A stretch of DNA of 34,636 nt from Tissierellia bacterium (GTDB lineage Bacteria; Bacillota; Clostridia; Tissierellales; Peptoniphilaceae). The position numbers were made by a program, and so were the translations under genes. The stretch covers positions 1 to 34,636 of the forward strand of contig JAUNLK010000015.1 in the NCBI GenBank assembly GCA_030535395.1, written 5' to 3'. The notes under the pieces are model-generated. The model worked only from the letters and a program-made list of their open reading frames with translations, was not told where the DNA came from and searched no databases. Shown here piece by piece: positions 29,873 to 34,636 of this stretch (position 1 is the stretch's first letter; every line of letters starts with the position of its first letter).

Positions 29873-30931
29873 ATGAATCAAGGAATATCACAGGAAGGCC
29901 CCAACTACTCCATGGAACTGGAGGTCTGTGGGGGCTGCAATGCAAAACTGGGGGCCGGGGACCTCTCCGAGATCCTGGGGAAGATGGAGGTCTTTCCCCG
30001 CCCCGAAATTGTGACGGGCTTTGAAGGGAGCGAGGATGCCGCCGTCTTTGCCATGGGAGAGGAGGCCGTCCTCACCACCGTGGACTTCTTCCCCCCCATG
30101 GTGGAGGATCCCTTCATCTTCGGCGCCGTGGCGGCGGCCAATGCCCTCTCGGACATCTACGCCATGAACGGCACCCCCATCACCGCCATGGAACTGGTCC
30201 TCTTTCCCCAAGAGGGAGACCTCCAGCAGCTGGAGGCCATTATGGCCGGGGCCTTTCACATCTGCAAAGAGGCGGAAGTGGCCATCACCGGAGGCCACTC
30301 CATCCACGATCCCAAGATTAAATTTGGCCTCTCCGTCACCGGCCGGGCGAAGATTTCTGAGCTCATTCGGAACAATACCCCCCAAGTGGGGGATGTCCTC
30401 TTCCTCACCAAACCCCTGGGGGTGAGCCTGGTCCTCAGCGCCCATCAGGTGGGAGAGGCCCGGGATGAGGACGTGGAGAAGGTCCTCACGAGCATGACCA
30501 CCCTCAACAAGAGGGCCCTGGAGATCCTCCGCCCCTTTGAGCCCCACGCCCTCACCGATGTCACGGGCTTCGGCCTGTTGGGCCACCTCTCGGAGATGGT
30601 GGCGGACTACTCCGCCACCGTCCACATGTCCTCCATTGTCTCCTTCCCCGGGGCCCGGGAAGCGGCGGAGAACTTCCTCTTCACCGCCGGGGGCCAGCGC
30701 AACCGCAATCACTTTGGCCCCCGAGTGGCCTTCCAGGGAGTGGACTTCGCATCGGAGGAGCTCCTCTTCGATCCCCAAACTTCCGGGGGCCTTCTGGCCG
30801 CCGTGGCCCCAGAGCACCAGGATGCCGCAATAGAGGCTCTGGCCGCCGCCAATATTCCATACAGCGTGGTGGGCACTGTGGGTGAAAGGCCCGCCAGCGA
30901 CCGCCACCCCCTCATTACCGTACAAGCTTGA
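29873..30931 (+). CDS. selD: Selenide, water dikinase
   Basis: Makes selenophosphate from selenide and ATP, the selenium donor for selenocysteine and 2-selenouridine. 352 residues. The active-site motif reads EVCGGCNAKLGAGDL with Cys19 and Cys22 and Lys25; this is the cysteine version (no in-frame UGA). Further blocks: EDAAVF, TTVDFFPPMVEDPFIFGAVAAANALSDIYAMNGTPITAME (metal and ATP binding), ITGGHSI, LTKPLGVS, DVTGFGLLGHL, and LFDPQTSGGLL. ATG at 29873 follows AAAGGGA. 30 nt upstream of yedF. No selA or selB in the window. Confidence 0.95.
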   Translation: MNQGISQEGPNYSMELEVCGGCNAKLGAGDLSEILGKMEVFPRPEIVTGFEGSEDAAVFAMGEEAVLTTVDFFPPMVEDPFIFGAVAAANALSDIYAMNGTPITAMELVLFPQEGDLQQLEAIMAGAFHICKEAEVAITGGHSIHDPKIKFGLSVTGRAKISELIRNNTPQVGDVLFLTKPLGVSLVLSAHQVGEARDEDVEKVLTSMTTLNKRALEILRPFEPHALTDVTGFGLLGHLSEMVADYSATVHMSSIVSFPGAREAAENFLFTAGGQRNRNHFGPRVAFQGVDFASEELLFDPQTSGGLLAAVAPEHQDAAIEALAAANIPYSVVGTVGERPASDRHPLITVQA

Positions 30932-30961
30932 AACTAGATCCATATCATTTGGGAGGAAAAC

Positions 30962-31564
30962 ATGAAAAAAATCGATGCCACAGGCCTCGCCTGTCCCCGC
31001 CCCGTACTCCTGGCCCGCAATGCCATTCGGGAGGAGGAGCTCCAGAGTCTGGAAGTGCTGGTGGACAACAAAGTCGCCACGGAAAATCTCACCAAGCTCT
31101 CCCAGCAGGTGGGCTATGAAATTGAAGTGCAGCAGGAGGCCGAGGACCTCTACCGGGTCCTCTTGAGCCAAGGAGAGGCACCCGCAGCAGAGCCCCAGGG
31201 GGAAAATCCCCTCACTTCCCAGGACACCGGGGACTATATGCTGGTCTTCAACAGCGAATTTTTGGGCCAGGGGGACCCGGAGCTGGGCGCCATCCTCATG
31301 GAGTCCTACATCCACGTCCTCACCGGACAGGACCGCTTCCCCAAGGTCATCTTCTTCTACAACAGCGGGGTGAAGATTCCCACCCAAAACGAAGCCGCCA
31401 TTTTCGACCTGAAACTCCTGGCCTCCAAGGGCGTGGAGATCTACGCCTGCGGCCTCTGCCTGGATTTCTACCACCTGGCCGACCAGCTCCAAGTGGGGAG
31501 CCCCTCCAATCTCTTTGAGCTGGCCCGCCTCAACACCGTCTACCCCACCATCAATCCCTGCTAA
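30962..31564 (+). CDS. yedF: Selenium metabolism protein YedF (TusA + DsrE-like)
   Basis: 200 residues. Residues 1-70 are a TusA/SirA domain (IDATGLACPRPVLLARNAI, sulfur/selenium-carrier Cys11), joined by a Pro/Glu/Gln-rich linker (about 70-90) to a DsrE/F-like domain (YMLVFNSEFLGQGDPELGAILMESYIHVL..., VIFFYNSGVKI, GVEIYACGLCLDFYHL) with a CxxC-like AC-GLC pair. This two-domain form occurs beside selD and is thought to deliver selenium. ATG at 30962 has GGGAGG 6 nt upstream. Co-transcribed with selD. Confidence 0.93.
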   Translation: MKKIDATGLACPRPVLLARNAIREEELQSLEVLVDNKVATENLTKLSQQVGYEIEVQQEAEDLYRVLLSQGEAPAAEPQGENPLTSQDTGDYMLVFNSEFLGQGDPELGAILMESYIHVLTGQDRFPKVIFFYNSGVKIPTQNEAAIFDLKLLASKGVEIYACGLCLDFYHLADQLQVGSPSNLFELARLNTVYPTINPC

Positions 31565-31617
31565 TGAGCTCCTGTCATTTGTAATACAAACTTCACAGCA
31601 CCTCGCCCGCCTTTGTT

Positions 31618-31623
31618 TATAAT
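31618..31623 (+). promoter_or_regulatory. -10 box of the phosphodiester glycosidase gene
   Basis: Perfect TATAAT at 31618-31623, 19 nt before the ATG; the -35 is unclear (TTCACA lies 20 nt upstream). The TATAAT is so close to the ribosome binding site that the leader would be about 13 nt. Confidence 0.45.
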
Positions 31624-31642
31624 GGAGGGTGAGGTGATTTTT

Positions 31643-33745
31643 ATGCGCAAAATCCTGGCTCTGGGCCTGCTCTGTGTCCTCTTTTTGGCACCCACAGAGG
31701 CCCGCGCCATTACATCTGAAGAAGTTTACCGCGAGACCGTCTCCCCGGGGGTGGTTCGCAGAGAAGTCCGGGTCAATCTGGGCAGCCGCAAGGCCATGGT
31801 GGATGTCATCGAGGCCGATCTCAACAATCCCTATGTGGAATTTCGGGTCCTGGCGGGAAAGGGCCGCTACACCCAAAAGACCACCGTCATGGATATGGCC
31901 AATGGCAACGACGCCTTCAGCGCCATCAACGGGGATTTTTTCAATATGAGCAAGCAGGGGGCCCCCTTCGGTCCCAGTGTCATCGATGGCTCTGTGACCT
32001 CCTCCCCCCTCCTCTCCGTGGGCCTCTACTCCTTCGGCATCGACGGCAATGATGTGGCCCACATCGAGGCCATAGGCTTCCAGGGCACCGCTACCGCCTC
32101 CGACGGGGCCAGCTATCCCATTGGGGGCCTCAACAAGACCGAGTACACCATCAATCACACGGCTCAGCCCTCCCACCAAAACGCCATTCAACTCTACAAC
32201 GACTTCTGGGCCTCCCCCTCAAGGGGCAGAAGGGGGAGCGCTGAAGTTTTGGTGGACGGCAATGGGGTGGTTCAAAAGATCTCCCTCAGTGGACCCATTC
32301 CCGGGGCCGTGCCCCAGGGCGCCACCATCCTCCAGGTCCACGGCCGCTCCCAGGAGTTCATCGCCAATCACGTGACAGAGGGCTCCACCCTCAAGCTCAA
32401 CTACCGCATCACCCCGGAGCGAAACTGGAAGTTTCTCATTGGGGGCCACGCCATGCTGGTACAAAATGGCACCCCCCTCCCCTACACCCTGGACGCCAAC
32501 TCCATTGACGGCAGAAGGGCCCGGAGCGCCGTGGCCATGAGCCAGGACGGCAAAACCGTCTATCTTCTGGCCACTGAGTCCGGCACCTCAAGGAGCGGCG
32601 GCATGAGACTGGCCGAGTGGGTGAACACCGTCCACCACCTGGGGGCCTACCACGCCCTCAATCTCGACGGCGGAGGCTCCACCACCATGGTGGCCCGGGA
32701 ACACGGGGAATTTACCAACGACTTTGTGACCCGGCCGGAAAAGGGAGGCAGCCAGCGGAAAATCCCCAATGCCATTGGCATCCTCAACAACGCCCCCCAG
32801 GGCCCCCTCTCCCACATCTCCCTCTCGGGCCCCTCCGCCGTGGTGGAAGGGGAAGTGGCCACCTACGGCATCGCCACCGGCTGGGACGACAACTACAATC
32901 CCAAGGACATTTCCCAGCTCAACTACAGCATCACCGACACCGTCATCGGAGGTGAATCCTGGAGCGGCAACCGCTTTTTGAGCAGCCAGCGGGGAGAGAC
33001 CACCGTGGTCCTCACCACCATGGAGGGCATCTCCGCCACCAAAGTGGTCCAGATCCAATCCGCCAAGGCCCTCAAGAGCTTCTCCCTCCTGGGCAAGCTC
33101 CAGGCGGGAGCCGACAACTACCTTCGAGTGGAAGGCGTCACCAAAAACGGCCGCACCATCCCCCTGGACCCCTCCCAAATGGAGTGGGAGGCCGAGGGCA
33201 TCCAAGTGGGCATGAACACCGACTACTGGAAACAGCGAGACGCCCAGGGCAATCTCCTGGAACCCGCGGCCCTGGTCCAGTTCTCCTACACCGAAGCCCC
33301 CTACGGCAGCCTCACCGTCCGCCACGGAGAACACAGCTCAAGCCTCAGAGTGGAAAACCCCGCCTTTGAGAAAGTCCACATGCAAATCGGCAACCAGACC
33401 ATCACCACCGGCACAGGCCAGCTGGAAATGGACGTGGCCCCCGTCATCCAAAACGACAGGACCCTGGTCCCCGTCCGCTTCCTCATGGAAGCCATGGGAG
33501 CAGAAGTCAGCTGGGACCAGGACAGCCACACCGCCACCGTCCAACACCGAGGCAACACCATCGCCCTCCCCACCGGAGAAAACCACGCCCTAGTCAACGG
33601 CCAAAAAATCCCCCTGGACCAAGGCGCCCTCCTCATAGACGACCGCACCATGGTCCCCATCCGCTTCATCTCAGAAAACACCGGCGTACTGGTGGAATAC
33701 ATCCACCAAGGCCGACACATCAACCTCTACCAAGCCAAACTATAA
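31643..33745 (+). CDS. Secreted phosphodiester glycosidase (NAGPA) protein with C-terminal copper-amine-oxidase-like stalk domain
   Basis: 700 residues. Signal peptide 1-23 (KILALGLLCVLFLAPTEARA). The NAGPA-type domain covers about 30-370: SAINGDFFNMSKQGAPFGPSVIDG, the GGHAMLVQNG block, GRRARSAVAMSQDGKTVYLLATES and the hallmark LNLDGGGSTTMVAREH. Such domains cleave a sugar phosphodiester (e.g. GlcNAc-1-phosphodiesters) in cell-wall glycan. A beta-rich middle (about 390-570) follows, then a stalk domain of the copper amine oxidase N-terminal type (about 580-700: NDRTLVPVRFLMEAMGAEVSWD, DDRTMVPIRFISENTG), commonly used for surface attachment. ATG at 31643 is preferred over 31613 because GAGGTG lies 7 nt before it and a proper signal peptide follows. 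Confidence 0.92.
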   Translation: MRKILALGLLCVLFLAPTEARAITSEEVYRETVSPGVVRREVRVNLGSRKAMVDVIEADLNNPYVEFRVLAGKGRYTQKTTVMDMANGNDAFSAINGDFFNMSKQGAPFGPSVIDGSVTSSPLLSVGLYSFGIDGNDVAHIEAIGFQGTATASDGASYPIGGLNKTEYTINHTAQPSHQNAIQLYNDFWASPSRGRRGSAEVLVDGNGVVQKISLSGPIPGAVPQGATILQVHGRSQEFIANHVTEGSTLKLNYRITPERNWKFLIGGHAMLVQNGTPLPYTLDANSIDGRRARSAVAMSQDGKTVYLLATESGTSRSGGMRLAEWVNTVHHLGAYHALNLDGGGSTTMVAREHGEFTNDFVTRPEKGGSQRKIPNAIGILNNAPQGPLSHISLSGPSAVVEGEVATYGIATGWDDNYNPKDISQLNYSITDTVIGGESWSGNRFLSSQRGETTVVLTTMEGISATKVVQIQSAKALKSFSLLGKLQAGADNYLRVEGVTKNGRTIPLDPSQMEWEAEGIQVGMNTDYWKQRDAQGNLLEPAALVQFSYTEAPYGSLTVRHGEHSSSLRVENPAFEKVHMQIGNQTITTGTGQLEMDVAPVIQNDRTLVPVRFLMEAMGAEVSWDQDSHTATVQHRGNTIALPTGENHALVNGQKIPLDQGALLIDDRTMVPIRFISENTGVLVEYIHQGRHINLYQAKL

Positions 33746-33780
33746 AAACAGGACCTCCCGCGTTGGGAGGTCCTGTTTTT
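33744..33780. terminator. Bidirectional terminator between glycosidase and sortase genes
   Basis: Perfect 16-bp arms (33744-33759, 33765-33780), including A5/T5 ends, with loop GCGTT. It overlaps both stop codons of the convergent genes. Confidence 0.95.
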
Positions 33781-34387
33781 AGATCTGTTCACTTGAAACT
33801 AGTTTCGCTTCCACCAAAAGCCTCTGATGATTTCGAGGATAGGGGTGACAGGTGAGAAGGAGGAGCCGGGTCTCGTGCTCCTCACGGTAAAAGTGGCTCC
33901 AATCCTTGGCTTCCACCACCACTTGACCCACTACTTCATAGGTGAGTTTAGACTCTTGAGTGGTCACTTGAATGGCGTCCCCCGGGGTGAGTTGGTCCAC
34001 CTTCATAAAGGACTGGGACTCTCGCCTTCCCCCTCTATGGGCGGCAATCACCGAGGTGATTCCCCTCTGAGGCGCCGGAGGGTCAGTCCCCTCCACGAGT
34101 CCCGCGCCCTTCTCCAAAGACTCACTACTGGTGTCAAAGAAAATGGGCAACACCACGCCAATTTTATCCAAACGGATCACCCCGAGGCTGGACTGGGGAA
34201 CGGGGTCCCCAATTTCAACTTCGCCATGGTCCATGACAATTCCCTCTGCCAGCTCCCGTTCAAAGGCCTCTGCTGCGGCCCTCTGCTCATTTGCCCGGAC
34301 CTTGCTGGCAATGAAGAAAAAACCAGAGGCCAGGATGAGGATCACCCCCAGGAGGATGGTCAAATTCCCCTTCCACTTAGTGGGCAT
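33779..34387 (-). CDS. Sortase (class C/D-like) next to an LPXTG protein
   Basis: Membrane transpeptidase joining LPXTG proteins to the wall or to each other. 202 residues: N-terminal membrane anchor (LTILLGVILILASGFFFIA, 9-27), then the beta-barrel catalytic domain with His117 (SVIAAHRG), SFMKVDQLTPGDAIQV, Cys180 in LLLLTCHPYP and Arg189 (RNHQRLLVEAKL). The LLTC-x-PY-x-N-x-x-RL spacing matches pilin-type class C sortases, with His after the active Cys where Thr/Ser is usual; there is no C-terminal membrane segment, so class is uncertain. ATG at 34387 has GGAGA about 7 nt upstream, overlapping the LPXTG gene by 11 nt. Confidence 0.9.
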   Translation of the reverse strand: MPTKWKGNLTILLGVILILASGFFFIASKVRANEQRAAAEAFERELAEGIVMDHGEVEIGDPVPQSSLGVIRLDKIGVVLPIFFDTSSESLEKGAGLVEGTDPPAPQRGITSVIAAHRGGRRESQSFMKVDQLTPGDAIQVTTQESKLTYEVVGQVVVEAKDWSHFYREEHETRLLLLTCHPYPRNHQRLLVEAKLVSSEQI

Positions 34388-34636
34388 AGCGTCGTCTCCA
34401 CAGGCCCAGAGCAATAAGTCCAACGCCCAGGCTCAATCCCCCCATGGCCAGGTGGGAGGGATTTATGCCGTCTCCCGTTTTTGGAAGGTCGGGAGGGGAG
34501 GTATCTGGAGGCGTCGTAGTGGGGGGTGTGGTGGTGGGAGGCGTTTCCACCTTATTGGTGATGACAAAGCCATTCTGGGCATTCCCCGTGGTGGTGGCGG
34601 TGTAGCCCGGCACTTTCACTTCCTCCACTCGGTAGC
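34377..34636 (-). CDS. C-terminal end of an LPXTG surface protein/pilin with Cna-B-type domain (5' end outside the window)
   Basis: The reading frame is open to the window edge, so this is a partial gene. It begins with the end of a Cna-B-type beta domain (YRVEEVKVPGYTAT...NGFVITNKVE), then a Thr/Pro-rich wall-spanning linker (PPTTTPPTTTPPDTSPP), the sorting signal LPKTGDG, a hydrophobic membrane segment (HLAMGGLSLGVGLIALGL) and a basic tail RRRYAH. This is a substrate of the overlapping sortase gene, suggesting that a pilus or adhesin locus continues beyond 34636. Confidence 0.9.
   Translation of the reverse strand, partial: YRVEEVKVPGYTATTTGNAQNGFVITNKVETPPTTTPPTTTPPDTSPPDLPKTGDGINPSHLAMGGLSLGVGLIALGLWRRRYAH

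Overview
This 34.6 kb window is a chromosomal segment of a GC-rich, probably anaerobic, low-complexity-metabolism member of the Bacillota (Firmicutes). The gene content fits a Clostridia/Tissierellia-like organism: a giant two-module acyl-CoA dehydratase activase, selD-yedF, a CarD-like regulator followed by a YacL-type PIN/TRAM protein, DUF2200, type 2 isopentenyl-diphosphate isomerase, and an LPXTG/sortase pair with strong AGGAGG ribosome binding sites. The exact genus cannot be fixed from this sequence. Several genes use TTG or GTG starts that only become clear from the Shine-Dalgarno position. No rRNA, tRNA, insertion sequence or integrase was found.

Layout. 1-2.6 kb (minus): a three-gene polar amino-acid ABC importer (binding lipoprotein, permease, ATPase) with its own promoter and a structured leader. 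2.7-6.2 kb (minus): an abundant-looking two-repeat lipoprotein, ApbE flavin transferase, a small membrane protein and a YutG-type phosphatidylglycerophosphatase-family protein. 6.4-9.2 kb (plus): a DegV protein, ribosomal protein L25/Ctc and a WYL regulator. 9.3-11.3 kb (minus): a secreted C69 dipeptidase with SLH-like C-terminal modules. 11.4-12.3 kb: a gene-poor stretch holding about ten degenerate copies of a ~54-nt GC-rich repeat. 12.4-15.9 kb: ROK kinase, RluA-type pseudouridine synthase, an MltG-N-terminus-like membrane protein and thioredoxin reductase. 15.9-20.3 kb: a DUF2207-like membrane protein, a UDP-sulfoquinovose synthase homologue (SqdB) with its glycosyltransferase (SqdX-like), and convergent fni. 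20.4-24.7 kb: the giant activase. 24.8-27.0 kb: CarD-like, PIN/TRAM and GNAT genes. 27.4-29.5 kb: DUF2200, and a PiT-family transporter with its DUF47 partner. 29.9-33.8 kb: selD, yedF and a secreted phosphodiester-glycosidase/stalk-domain protein. 33.8 kb to the end: a sortase and the C-terminus of an LPXTG surface protein.

The most interesting link I see is between the sulfolipid-type pair sqdB-sqdX and the PiT/DUF47 operon. Both have an 11-bp-period direct repeat of a TGTAAA-like hexamer upstream, in the same orientation, resembling a Pho box. If real, this would put sulfolipid-type synthesis and inorganic phosphate uptake under one phosphate-starvation control in a non-phototrophic Firmicute. 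The second notable object is the 11.65-12.15 kb repeat array. It resembles type I-E CRISPR repeats at its edges, but its would-be spacers are themselves conserved, so it is not a working CRISPR array. Structured leaders before the ABC importer and the PiT gene, and a lipoprotein/ApbE cluster that may belong to flavin-based extracellular redox, are further candidates.
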